Source: Nostoc sp. KVJ3 | GTDB lineage: Bacteria; Cyanobacteriota; Cyanobacteriia; Cyanobacteriales; Nostocaceae | DNA: 64,000 bases | Reading direction: 5' to 3' | NCBI RefSeq assembly: GCF_026127265.1 | Contig: NZ_WWFG01000002.1 | Location: 1,612,001-1,676,000, forward strand | Part shown: positions 44,023 to 52,536 of the stretch, in pieces | How the letters are laid out: every line of letters starts with the position of its first letter | Numbering within the stretch: position 1 is the first letter of the stretch | Notes under the pieces: generated by a model | Told to the model about the DNA's origin: nothing | Database searches by the model: none | What the model saw: the letters and a program-made list of their open reading frames with translations, nothing else | Translations under genes and position numbers: made by a program

Positions 44023-47000
44023 TTAAGCTGCACTGACTTCGCCAAACTTTGTCAAGAAGCGGAAGGCTTTAAGGATATAACTAGCACAATCTCTAGGAGA
44101 AGTATTATAAAACGATCGCCATGCACTTGCCTTATCCTCATCATAGCGATCGCTGCGTTGACTATGATTTTCTAGCCACGCCAATCGGACTGCATGGCCA
44201 ATCAACACATCCAACACGATATATTCTTCGATTTGCAGCTTGGGATTATTAGCTGCGATCGCTCCTAATTCTATTAATGCTTCAATATTAACTTGGCGGT
44301 ATTCTGGAGCTTCGATTTTATTCAGCAAATGCTCCACTAATAAAGCAAAATTTCTTTCTCCAGCGGTCATTTCTGACAGCATTATCTCACTGTCTAAACG
44401 ATTGCGCCGCTCTAGCTTATCCCCAATTACTAGACCCTTGCAATGTTGCATTAATAACCAAACCTGCTTAAAAAATTCTTTTGGTACGCGCCCCGTTGCA
44501 CCTTCAGCTTGGCGAAACCGTCGCCACCCCCCTGGCGGGACTTCTATTTCTTCCTCAATAGCTGGCGACACTACCCAAGCAATATCACTTTCTTTTTGCT
44601 TAACGTGCAGTGATTCTTGCTGACGTAACAGGTTACTCATGCCAGTATATCCAGTTAATACCTGACGCAAGCGCATTTTCACTTCAAAGGGTGAAAGTTG
44701 CATTAAACGATCGTAAGCTTCATCTTGGGTAACATACAGTTCCCGCGCTAGTTCGCTGGTTATCAATAAGATGAGATAGCCAACTCTTAAGGTCAGTAAT
44801 CCTTGAAATAGTTCGGGTTCTGAGCGAATTAATACACCAAGATAGATTAAAATCTCTTGTGTGAGGACGCGATCGCGGATATCCTCACGACAAAAATGAC
44901 TAATTTTATCGGCAATTTCATCGTGGGGCATGGGTACGGTAATTAACGACGCTTCACTGTAAGCTTTACCCACAGCAATTTGCTTACCCCTTACCAAAAT
45001 ACTCGTTACTGCATCTGATAAGCTGATATCAACCATAAGGCGTAACCCCGCAGCCCGACGCACTACCGCCCAAATACCTAAATCTCCAGCTTTGGTATAA
45101 ACTTCATCGAGTAAATCGGCTACGGTGACAGGATATCCTGGGCCACCATACCCCGTATCAAATTCCATTCCCTGCAAGCGAGTTAAAGTTTGCAATAACT
45201 CAATTTGCTCGTGGATATTTTCTGATGAACGCAGATAAGAAAGCAATAATCCGAAGTTGGTTTCACACTCCATTTGAAATTCTTGAGTATGTCCTAAGCG
45301 CCAGTTTTTTTCAGGATGATAAGCCAGGTAATAGCAACGTGGCCCGGCATTTTTCACAGGTGATAGGGAAAATTCGGCATTTGGAAGAAAATCAATTCTT
45401 TGGATTCCAGCCGTCAGCATTAACTGATTTAGCCGCCCTAATTTTACCCGCACACCATTACAAACACCATCTTTCAGTTCTTGCATCAATTCTAATAATG
45501 CTTCCGAACCGATTTCTAACATAGTGTGCGTCAACATTAAAGTCAGAGTTGGACGACCTAAATCGCTCCAATATTTTTGAATGTAAGCTAGTTCGCTTCT
45601 AATTTGATCTAGTAGAAAATGGTAATCTAGAGTTAAGTAAAACTGTTGAGAATCTGAGAATGCAGGCAAAAAGACAATTGTTTCACCACGAATCCGAAAG
45701 ATTCTAGATGTTGTCAAACTCCTCAGCCGCCGGACTGGTCGTCCAGTTAAACCAAGTTTATCATTACGGCCAATTTGGGTATAAATAGCCGAAAATTCTC
45801 CAGCTTCTCTCACCTGAATCGGTTCTACTTGGGTAGGTGTTTGGGCTTCAATTCCATGAACTTCTAGTTTCTTCTGTAAGTCTTCATCTTCTGCTAATAA
45901 AGCAATTTGTACCAACGATTCGCGCTGTTTTCCTACACATAAATGTCTTCCCAAAGGGTCGATATCACCAACGGCAAGTAACCCTTCACTCAACATCTTG
46001 CCGAGAAAATATAAGCTCTGTGCCCACACCAAGGGGATATTTTCATTGGGTAAACGTGGTTGCGTTTGGGGTGCTAACTTTTCTGCTTCTATATTTTCTG
46101 CTGGCACATAATAAAGTTCTGGCAATAAACGTAAACCATTTTGTTCTATGAGTAATGATTCTAAAAGCTCTTGATATTTTTTAACCTGTTCTTGCTCGCC
46201 ACGAAATAATCCATCTAGAACTAAATAAGTGAAAAATAACGGCCATTCACATTCAATATGCTCAAATTGCTTGAGTTCTAACGGCTCATAGTGCAAGCGC
46301 TGATTATCTTCTAAAACGGTTTGGTGTCCATCACGCAGAAAGCGTTTACAGCCATATTTACCTGCGAGTTTATTGATAATATCGTTTAAAGTGCGATCGC
46401 GTAACTCCAAATCTTCCACTGCAAAGGCAGGATAACTAATAATACTCAATAACGCCGCATCGATTTCTTTGGAACCAGATTCCCTTGGTAATAGAGATTC
46501 TAAAGTAATCCGGGCACGGGCGATTTCATCTGGTAACACATGAATCACCGATGCTTGACTACCACGCACACCAAACAAATCCAGTCCATTAATAGCTTCT
46601 AAAGCAGCTTTCGCCATACCTACGGAACTGGCATTTAACTCAGCGGTACCACGATTAATTTTATTACCACGTTCCCAAATGCCGTAATCTGGGGTGCGGT
46701 AAGCTCGTCCAATGTAGTAAACCAAATTTTGGACAAAATTTACTTCATCAACTGTATAAATTATTTGCAATCCGGCTGCGGTCATTTGTGCCAACATCAG
46801 CAAAAATATGGATGTAGCATCAAGTTGCAAATGTCCCCATTCGTCATCACCAACAACAATATCACCAGTCGCGGTATTATATTTGGCGTGCAGTCCATCC
46901 AGTAGCGACTGAGTATGTTTAAATGTCTCTACTTTATGAGCTTGTCGCATCATCGCAAACAGCAACCCACGCATCAGTTTAATGACACTGTGTTCTAGTT

Positions 47001-47235
47001 CATAAGTGCGTCCCTCATCGTCGTCAATCTTGCGGTATGCAAGTCCTAAACCCCAAACTGCCAAAATGCTGTAAACGTTGTCTCGTACCCAGGCATCAGT
47101 ATAATCACCGTGGGCTGTAATTGCTGTACTCGCAGGTAGTAAACCAGTAATCGGATTCTGTCGAGTCAGGATGATTGTCTTGATTTGCTGGTAATAAGAG
47201 TCGAGATGAGCTAGCAATTTGGCGGATGTTTTCAT
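44023..47235 (-). CDS. GH15-like / phosphorylase kinase alpha-subunit-like protein
   Basis: 1070 residues. The N-terminal third has the helical-barrel signature of GH15 glucoamylases and of phosphorylase b kinase alpha/beta subunits: TAHGDYTDAWVRDNVYSILA, QLDATSIFLLMLAQMTAAGL, DYGIWERGNKINRGTAELNA and HYEPLELKQFEHIECEWPLF. The C-terminal half matches PhK-type regulatory regions (EGATGRVPKEFFKQVWLLMQ; RRAAGLRLMVDISLSDAVTS). It has no signal peptide. Bacterial members are found mainly in cyanobacteria and some proteobacteria; substrate and role are not established, but carbohydrate binding in glycogen metabolism is a fair guess. Intact. Confidence 0.88.
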   Translation of the reverse strand: MKTSAKLLAHLDSYYQQIKTIILTRQNPITGLLPASTAITAHGDYTDAWVRDNVYSILAVWGLGLAYRKIDDDEGRTYELEHSVIKLMRGLLFAMMRQAHKVETFKHTQSLLDGLHAKYNTATGDIVVGDDEWGHLQLDATSIFLLMLAQMTAAGLQIIYTVDEVNFVQNLVYYIGRAYRTPDYGIWERGNKINRGTAELNASSVGMAKAALEAINGLDLFGVRGSQASVIHVLPDEIARARITLESLLPRESGSKEIDAALLSIISYPAFAVEDLELRDRTLNDIINKLAGKYGCKRFLRDGHQTVLEDNQRLHYEPLELKQFEHIECEWPLFFTYLVLDGLFRGEQEQVKKYQELLESLLIEQNGLRLLPELYYVPAENIEAEKLAPQTQPRLPNENIPLVWAQSLYFLGKMLSEGLLAVGDIDPLGRHLCVGKQRESLVQIALLAEDEDLQKKLEVHGIEAQTPTQVEPIQVREAGEFSAIYTQIGRNDKLGLTGRPVRRLRSLTTSRIFRIRGETIVFLPAFSDSQQFYLTLDYHFLLDQIRSELAYIQKYWSDLGRPTLTLMLTHTMLEIGSEALLELMQELKDGVCNGVRVKLGRLNQLMLTAGIQRIDFLPNAEFSLSPVKNAGPRCYYLAYHPEKNWRLGHTQEFQMECETNFGLLLSYLRSSENIHEQIELLQTLTRLQGMEFDTGYGGPGYPVTVADLLDEVYTKAGDLGIWAVVRRAAGLRLMVDISLSDAVTSILVRGKQIAVGKAYSEASLITVPMPHDEIADKISHFCREDIRDRVLTQEILIYLGVLIRSEPELFQGLLTLRVGYLILLITSELARELYVTQDEAYDRLMQLSPFEVKMRLRQVLTGYTGMSNLLRQQESLHVKQKESDIAWVVSPAIEEEIEVPPGGWRRFRQAEGATGRVPKEFFKQVWLLMQHCKGLVIGDKLERRNRLDSEIMLSEMTAGERNFALLVEHLLNKIEAPEYRQVNIEALIELGAIAANNPKLQIEEYIVLDVLIGHAVRLAWLENHSQRSDRYDEDKASAWRSFYNTSPRDCASYILKAFRFLTKFGEVSAA

Positions 47236-47516
47236 GATTTGGTTCAGAACTACTTGCAGAATTCGACCCTGTGGCTGTGAAATTAATTACCTAAACCAAG
47301 GCCAGAACAAGTTCTGTAATCGGTGATGGGACAACAGCTAAGGGTGGTGTGAGTTTATTATTATCTCGTGTTAATAGACTTCTGGGGACTGAATTTTAGC
47401 GATCGCAAACTAAAATGCGATATTTGTTAAAATCTTTACAGATATTTTTACCCAATTGCGGAAGTCCCTACTCTGGGTAGGAGGATAGAGACGCGGATAC
47501 CGCGCTCTTAAGTTAC

Positions 47517-48767
47517 CTACCTTGTCAACAATTTCCGGCGCAGATTATCCAACGCTGCATTCGCACTCACATGACGAATTAGAGCGCGTCCTCGCACTGT
47601 ACCAAACTGATATTCAAAACTTGCTACTTCATCCTTTGGCCCAGCTAAACCAATGTAAACTAAACCTACCGGCTTAGTATCTGTCCCTCCAGTTGGGCCA
47701 GCAATACCAGTGATACTCAATCCCCAAGTTGTTGCAAGGCGAGTTTTGACTCCAATTGCCATTTGCTCTGCAACGGTAGCGCTTACCGCCCCAAATTTAT
47801 CTAAATCTTCTGGGTTAACCCCCAGCAATCTAACCTTCACCGAATTGTCATAAGAAATTACTCCACCCCAAAAGTAATCAGAACTTCCAGAAATCTCAGT
47901 TAACATTTGCCCTAAACCGCCACCAGTGCAAGATTCTGCCACTGAAAGCGTTTCTTTTGATGCCCGCAATAACTGACCAACAACAGAAGCAGGAGTATCA
48001 TTATTAACGCCGTAAAAATCTAGTCCGGCAATTTCTTTAAGTTGTTTCTCAATGGGCGCAATTAGTTCTTCTGCGGCTGCTTCGGAAGTCGCTTTAGCAG
48101 AAACTCGCAATCTTACTTCCCCCTTACCTGCATAAGGGGCTACTGTGGGATTTGGCAACTTCAAATAGGAAGCAACTTTTTCTGCCAAAGCAGATTCACC
48201 AATACCCCAAAACTTTAAACTCCGGCTGTAAATAATTTCTTTACCCCAACCTTGACTTTTGAGAAATGGGACGGCTGTTTCTTCCCACATCGGGTACATT
48301 TCACTGGGAACACCAGGAAAGGTAAAAATAGTGATTTCAGGACGGGGTTGCCAAATGATACCGGGTGCTGTTCCAGTGGGGTTGGGGAGAATTTCTGCAC
48401 CTTGGGGAATCAAAGCCTGTTTGCGGTTACTGGGTGACATAACCCGATCGCGTTGGGCGAATTTCTGGGTTATATCTTCGATGATTCCTGGGTGTTCTAC
48501 CAAAGGGGTTTTAAAAAAATCGGCGATGGTTTCGCAGGTGAGATCATCTGGTGTCGGGCCGAGTCCACCAGTGAAAATGAGAATTTGCGCTCTGGAAATA
48601 GCAATTTCTATAACTTGCTTTAACCGTTCTGGATTATCCCCAACCACTGTTTGATAGTAGTGGGGGATACCTAACTGCGCTAATTGTTGCGCTAAAAATT
48701 GAGCATTGCCGTTGAGGATATCTCCTAACAGCAGTTCAGTACCAACACAAATAATTTCTGCACTCAT
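47517..48767 (-). CDS. cinA: CinA-like competence/damage-inducible protein
   Basis: 416 residues. N-terminal MoCF-biosynthesis-like domain (about 1-170): MSAEIICVGTELLLGDILNG, FTGGLGPTPDDLTCE, TFPGVPSEMYPMW. The C-terminal CinA domain (about 255-416) has LSVAESCTGGGLGQMLTEI, YDNSVKVRLLGV and GLSITGIAGPTGGTDTKPVG. Many such proteins hydrolyse NMN or ADP-ribose; a role in competence is variable. Complete and family-sized. Transcribed like glyA but 336 bases away with a MITE between. Confidence 0.95.
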   Translation of the reverse strand: MSAEIICVGTELLLGDILNGNAQFLAQQLAQLGIPHYYQTVVGDNPERLKQVIEIAISRAQILIFTGGLGPTPDDLTCETIADFFKTPLVEHPGIIEDITQKFAQRDRVMSPSNRKQALIPQGAEILPNPTGTAPGIIWQPRPEITIFTFPGVPSEMYPMWEETAVPFLKSQGWGKEIIYSRSLKFWGIGESALAEKVASYLKLPNPTVAPYAGKGEVRLRVSAKATSEAAAEELIAPIEKQLKEIAGLDFYGVNNDTPASVVGQLLRASKETLSVAESCTGGGLGQMLTEISGSSDYFWGGVISYDNSVKVRLLGVNPEDLDKFGAVSATVAEQMAIGVKTRLATTWGLSITGIAGPTGGTDTKPVGLVYIGLAGPKDEVASFEYQFGTVRGRALIRHVSANAALDNLRRKLLTR

Positions 48768-49103
48768 TGGAAGGAATAGTAAGAAGTTAGGAGTTAGGAA
48801 TTATACCAATTTAATGTGAAGTTGCACATATTTTGATCCCCATAAATCCCCCTTAAAAAGGGCGACTTTGATAGATGTTTTTCCGGTTCCCCCCTTACTA
48901 AGGGGAGCTAGCGCGGTCTTGGGGTCTCCCCCGCCGCAGGATGCGCGAAGCGCTGTAGTGGAGCGACTGGCGTGGGCTAGGGGGGATCAAATTCTATGCA
49001 GCTTCATAAAAAATTGGTATTAGAAGTTAGAAGTTAGAGTTAGAAGTTAGGAGTTCAAAACTTAAAACTCATCACTCTTAACTCTTAACTCCTAACTATC
49101 ATG
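48768..49103. other. Intergenic region with nested repeats
   Basis: A MITE-like element (48802-49021) fills most of it; TTAGGAGTTA-type repeats flank it on both sides (48783-48800; 49022-49097). No gene. Confidence 0.6.
48802..49021. mobile_element. MITE-like element with TATACCAATTT termini (nested)
   Basis: Left end TATACCAATTTAATGTGAAG; right end reverse-complemented AATACCAATTTTTTATGAAG. The inside contains a second inverted pair, GATCCCCATAAATCCCCCTT and GCTAGGGGGGATC, plus a GCGCGAAGCGC palindrome, so one element seems inserted in another. 220 bases, no frame. A shorter relative lies at 61920-62023. Confidence 0.7.
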
Positions 49104-50387
49104 TCAGGCTAGTGCTGGTACTGGAATTTCCAGGTGAGGATATAAGGGGAAGCGATCGCACAATGCTGCTACCCGTTGCCGACAATCTTGGGTTACTACG
49201 TCGGAATCTGGAGAAAGTAGGCGATCGCTAATAATATTTGCAATCTCGGTAAATTCTGCTACTCCTAAGCCGCGCGTGGTCATTGCTGGCGAACCTAACC
49301 TCAAACCACTGGTAACAAATGGCGATTGCGGATCGAAGGGAATAGTATTTTTGTTAGCAGTAATATTCACACTGCTGACTAGCTGATCCGCTTGCTTACC
49401 AGTTAGATTGACAGAACGTAAATCTACGAGGAGTAAATGGTTGTCAGTGCCATTTGACACTAATTTTAAACCCCGATTTTGTAATTGTTCTGCCAAAGCA
49501 CGGGCATTTTCAATCACTTGGGCAGAATAGGTTTTAAAATCAGGCTTTAGGACTTCTCCAAAAGCTACTGCCTTACCAGCAATGACGTGTTCCAATGGCC
49601 CGCCCTGAGTGCCAGGAAAAACAGATTTATCTAGTTTTTTACCTAATTCTGCGTCGCTGGTCAAAATTAAACCACCTCTAGGGCCGCGGAGAGTCTTATG
49701 TGTAGTTGTTGTTACTACATGACAATGAGGAATGGGATCGGGATGAAGCCCACTAGCAACCAAACCAGCGATATGAGCAATATCGGCAAGTAAGTAAGCG
49801 CCGATTTCATCAGCAATACTACGGAACTTTTCAAAATCAATTACACGGGGATAAGCTGAATAACCACAAATTAAGAGCTTAGGACGCTCCCTTAGCGCCA
49901 GCTCCCGAATTTGATCGTAGTCAAGTTGTTCTGTTTGTTGACTGACACCGTAATGGCTAACTTGGAACCACTTACCTGAGACATTTACAGGTGAACCGTG
50001 GGTGAGATGTCCCCCATGAGACAAATCCATCCCCATAATCTTGTCTCCTGGTTCCAGGAGCGACAGAAACACAGCAAAATTGGCTTGTGCGCCAGAATGG
50101 GGTTGGACATTGGCATGAGCAGCACCAAATATCTGTTTAGCGCGATTGATCGCTAATTGCTCGATTTTGTCGATAAATTCACAACCGCCATAGTAGCGTT
50201 TACCAGGTAATCCTTCGGCATATTTATTTGTCAGTACCGAACCTTGAGCCGCCAGTACCGCAGCCGAGGTAAAGTTTTCACTAGCAATCAACTCTAAGTG
50301 ATCTCGCTGACGTTGTAGTTCGTCGTTGATTAGCCCCGCGATCGCTGGATCGCTGGAGGAAAGAAAGTCTGAATTAGTCCTAGTCAC
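49104..50387 (-). CDS. glyA: Serine hydroxymethyltransferase
   Basis: PLP enzyme interconverting serine and glycine with tetrahydrofolate; key in photorespiration and one-carbon supply. 427 residues: QRQRDHLELIASENFTSAAV, NKYAEGLPGKRYYGGCEFID, MDLSHGGHLTHG, the PLP-Lys segment VTTTTHKTLRGPRGG, and TSGLRLGSPAMTTRG. The reading frame can be opened 38 codons upstream, but GTG at 50387 is chosen: an AAGGAT ribosome site sits 8 bases before it and the protein then begins with TRTNSDFLSSSDPAI, as in related cyanobacteria. Confidence 0.95.
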   Translation of the reverse strand: MTRTNSDFLSSSDPAIAGLINDELQRQRDHLELIASENFTSAAVLAAQGSVLTNKYAEGLPGKRYYGGCEFIDKIEQLAINRAKQIFGAAHANVQPHSGAQANFAVFLSLLEPGDKIMGMDLSHGGHLTHGSPVNVSGKWFQVSHYGVSQQTEQLDYDQIRELALRERPKLLICGYSAYPRVIDFEKFRSIADEIGAYLLADIAHIAGLVASGLHPDPIPHCHVVTTTTHKTLRGPRGGLILTSDAELGKKLDKSVFPGTQGGPLEHVIAGKAVAFGEVLKPDFKTYSAQVIENARALAEQLQNRGLKLVSNGTDNHLLLVDLRSVNLTGKQADQLVSSVNITANKNTIPFDPQSPFVTSGLRLGSPAMTTRGLGVAEFTEIANIISDRLLSPDSDVVTQDCRQRVAALCDRFPLYPHLEIPVPALA

Positions 50388-50731
50388 TTCAATTATCCTT
50401 ATGGAAATTTGTACAACGGCTGATTTTGGTTGGACGCAGCACCTAACAGTTCTACAGAGGCGATTAACCGTCTCCGTATTCTGGAGATTTGTTTGTGCCA
50501 ACTTATTTATTATTAGGCGTAAGCTAGATTAATGCATTAATCATCATAACCTTGCTTTTTGAAACTCCACTAAATAAAGCTTCTGGCGACACCGAACAGC
50601 CCGTCAGAGACATCGCTCCTCGGTAGGACAAAAAGCTGAACGCTTCAGCAATTAACTGTGGGTAATACGCTTGTGGAACATGACTGCGAAGTTCTAACCT
50701 GGAAAACTTAAGCAGTCAAAATTGTTGACAA
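50388..50731. other. Divergent leader region between glyA and the SLOG gene
   Basis: No gene supported. It holds the promoters of both. A GC-rich stretch (about 50580-50635) could fold, but I find no riboswitch consensus (glycine or tetrahydrofolate classes were considered). Confidence 0.4.
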
Positions 50732-51487
50732 ATGAACAATTCTTTGAAACTAACCTTTGATAGCGGACAAACAGCATTAGCGATTCGAGTTGATCGACAA
50801 GCCGAATTACCGGATGCTCTTGAGAGAATCGGGCTTGGCGGTTCGCGTTCTGTTTTAGTGGTGGTAGGGGGTGCAAGTAATATTAGTAAAACCGACTTTC
50901 TCCGCATTCAACGCTTGTTTACGGAAATTTTAGCCCCCATCGCCGAAAGTTTGGGAGCTTATGTGGTGGATGGAGGTACGGATGTGGGAATCATGCAACT
51001 CATGGGTCAGGCTCGTACCCAGATAGGGGCTAAGTTTGCTTTGATTGGTGTAACACCTGAAAATAAAGTGGTTTTACCTAATCAACAAGAACTTGCTGCT
51101 GATTTAACACGGTTAGAACCAAACCACACTCATTTTGTGCTGGTTCCTGGCGATAATTGGGGCGATGAGTCTCCTTGGATATCTCAGGTTGCAACTGTGC
51201 TGGCCGATAACGCACCTTCATTGACTATACTTTTAAACGGTGGTGAGATTACCTTTGAAGATGCCTTTTCTAGTGTTAATAGTGGCAGGTTAGTTGTTGT
51301 AATTGCTGGTAGTGGTAGAACCGCAGATATCCTTGCAGATGCCTTGCGTGGACAGGCTACCGATGAGCGAGCTAAAAAGTTAGCTAAATCTGGTATATTA
51401 CAATACATTAGCTTAATCGACATAGAGAATAAAGTTGAAAATTTAGGAAAAATAATTAAGGATTTGCTTTCAATTAGGAGTGAATAA
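50732..51487 (+). CDS. SLOG-domain protein, prokaryotic TRPM-like (LSDAT) type
   Basis: 251 residues. Rossmann-like SLOG fold of the kind found at the N-terminus of TRPM channels: SVLVVVGGASNISKTDFLRI, LGAYVVDGGTDVGIMQLMGQ, FALIGVTPENKVVLPNQQEL, LEPNHTHFVLVPGDNWGDES and the late LVVVIAGSGRTADILADAL. The Gly-rich loops (GGASN, DGGTDVGI, AGSGR) should bind a nucleotide or nucleotide-derived ligand. No membrane segment. Its stop overlaps by one base the start of a SLATT-type gene, so the two are coupled. SLOG-SLATT pairs have been proposed as nucleotide-sensing defence modules; here this is inference from domain pairing. Confidence 0.85.
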   Translation: MNNSLKLTFDSGQTALAIRVDRQAELPDALERIGLGGSRSVLVVVGGASNISKTDFLRIQRLFTEILAPIAESLGAYVVDGGTDVGIMQLMGQARTQIGAKFALIGVTPENKVVLPNQQELAADLTRLEPNHTHFVLVPGDNWGDESPWISQVATVLADNAPSLTILLNGGEITFEDAFSSVNSGRLVVVIAGSGRTADILADALRGQATDERAKKLAKSGILQYISLIDIENKVENLGKIIKDLLSIRSE

Positions 51488-52047
51488 TGCCAAAAAAAGA
51501 TAGTTATCCAGAATTTTTAAAGGAAGATTTTAACAAGTTATTTGAAGGGATTAACTTAGGCGATGTGCAAAGACATTTTTTGCGATCGCGCTGGTTAGAC
51601 CAAGTACTCTGGATGGAAGGTAAGGCGAATTTCTCACGCGATCGCTATTATTGGTTGCGGATAACAACTATTGTTGGTGGTGTAATTCTGCCGACACTGG
51701 TAAGTCTAAACATTAATAGTACTCTCCAAGTTAACGATAGAGTCAAGAATGTCATTATCTGGTCAACTTTTAGCTTGAGTCAAGTAGTTGCTATTAGTGC
51801 TGCTATTGAAGAGTTTTTTCATTATGGAGAACGTTGGCGACACTATCGCCGGACAGTCGAATCTTTGAAAAGCCAAGGGTGGCAATTTTCACAGTTAACA
51901 GGCCCTTATAGTAATTATAAAAGCCACAATGAGGCGTTTAATATCTTTGCCAGTAATGTAGAAGATATTATTCAACGAGATGTAGAAATATACGCCACTC
52001 AAGTTGTAAAAGAAAAGAAAGAAGAAGAACCGAGTCAGGAAAAATAG
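51487..52047 (+). CDS. Two-helix membrane protein of the SLATT/DUF4231 type
   Basis: 186 residues. Two hydrophobic helices (about 54-75, YYWLRITTIVGGVILPTLVS; and 88-110, NVIIWSTFSLSQVVAISAAI) with a short loop are followed by the SLATT-like FHYGERWRHYRRTVESLKSQ and a helix with NIFASNVEDIIQRDVEIYAT. The tail is highly charged (KEKKEEEPSQEK). The family is thought to form membrane pores or channels triggered by a partner sensor. ATG shares a base with the upstream TAA (TAATG), so translation is coupled to the SLOG gene. Confidence 0.82.
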   Translation: MPKKDSYPEFLKEDFNKLFEGINLGDVQRHFLRSRWLDQVLWMEGKANFSRDRYYWLRITTIVGGVILPTLVSLNINSTLQVNDRVKNVIIWSTFSLSQVVAISAAIEEFFHYGERWRHYRRTVESLKSQGWQFSQLTGPYSNYKSHNEAFNIFASNVEDIIQRDVEIYATQVVKEKKEEEPSQEK

Positions 52048-52213
52048 ATCCTGATGCTAAATGCAAATATAAGTAGGTTGGCTCAAATAAACTTAACTAT
52101 TAACAATATGGTTCAGTTAAAGCCAAAAACTAAAACCAGCATAGGTTGGGTTGAGGCACGAAATCCAACCTACAGAGGCAACTACATTTCATTACGCTCG
52201 CAATGACATAAAT

Positions 52214-52283
52214 AGACGCGATAAATCGCCGTCTCTACAAAGAACTGATTATTGTAAAGACGGCGATTTATCGCGTCTTTTTT
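52214..52283 (+). terminator. Long-stem terminator downstream of the SLOG/SLATT operon
   Basis: A perfect 21-bp stem: the left arm at 52214-52234 begins AGACGCGATAAATCGCC, and the right arm at 52258-52278 ends in CGCGTCT followed by five more T. The stem sequence is also a dispersed repeat (18992, 38932), so the terminator role may be secondary. Confidence 0.65.
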
Positions 52284-52330
52284 ATCGCGTCTCTTGCCTT
52301 AACTAAACAGTATTGTGATAAGAGTCATTT

Positions 52331-52464
52331 CAATACTGCTCGGTTAAGAGTCGATCCCCCCAACCCCCCTTAAAAAGGGGGGCTAAAAATGCCTTATTTT
52401 CCCCCTTTTTAAGGGGGACTAAGGGGGATCTCTGATGACTATGCACCTTAACCGAGCAGTATTG
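52331..52464. mobile_element. MITE-like element with target duplication
   Basis: 134 bases; perfect 18-base terminal inverted repeats CAATACTGCTCGGTTAAG; flanked on both sides by AGAGTCATTT (52321-52330 and 52465-52474). The inside is the GATCCCCCC...GGGGGATC palindrome that also occurs in the 48.8 and 55.8 kb elements. No frame. Confidence 0.85.
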
Positions 52465-52536
52465 AGAGTCATTTAATTTTAGATTTGGGATGAAGGAAGA
52501 ATTCAAAATCCCAAATCTAAAATTCACTAATGTTAA

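Larger units (their letters stand above)
52048..52536. other. Intergenic region with terminator and MITE
   Basis: Contains a GTAGGTTGGGTTGAGG-type fragment (52143 onward), a strong terminator (52214-52283), an inverted-repeat element with a 10-base target duplication (52321-52474), and a TTTAGATTTGGGAT repeat (about 52480-52523). No gene. Confidence 0.6.

Noticed and set aside
49104..50501. GlyA with a 38-residue N-terminal extension
   Set aside because: The extension has no family match and the GTG at 50387 has a well-placed ribosome site.
50502..50731. Riboswitch upstream of glyA
   Set aside because: Neither the glycine nor the tetrahydrofolate riboswitch consensus could be matched by eye on either strand.
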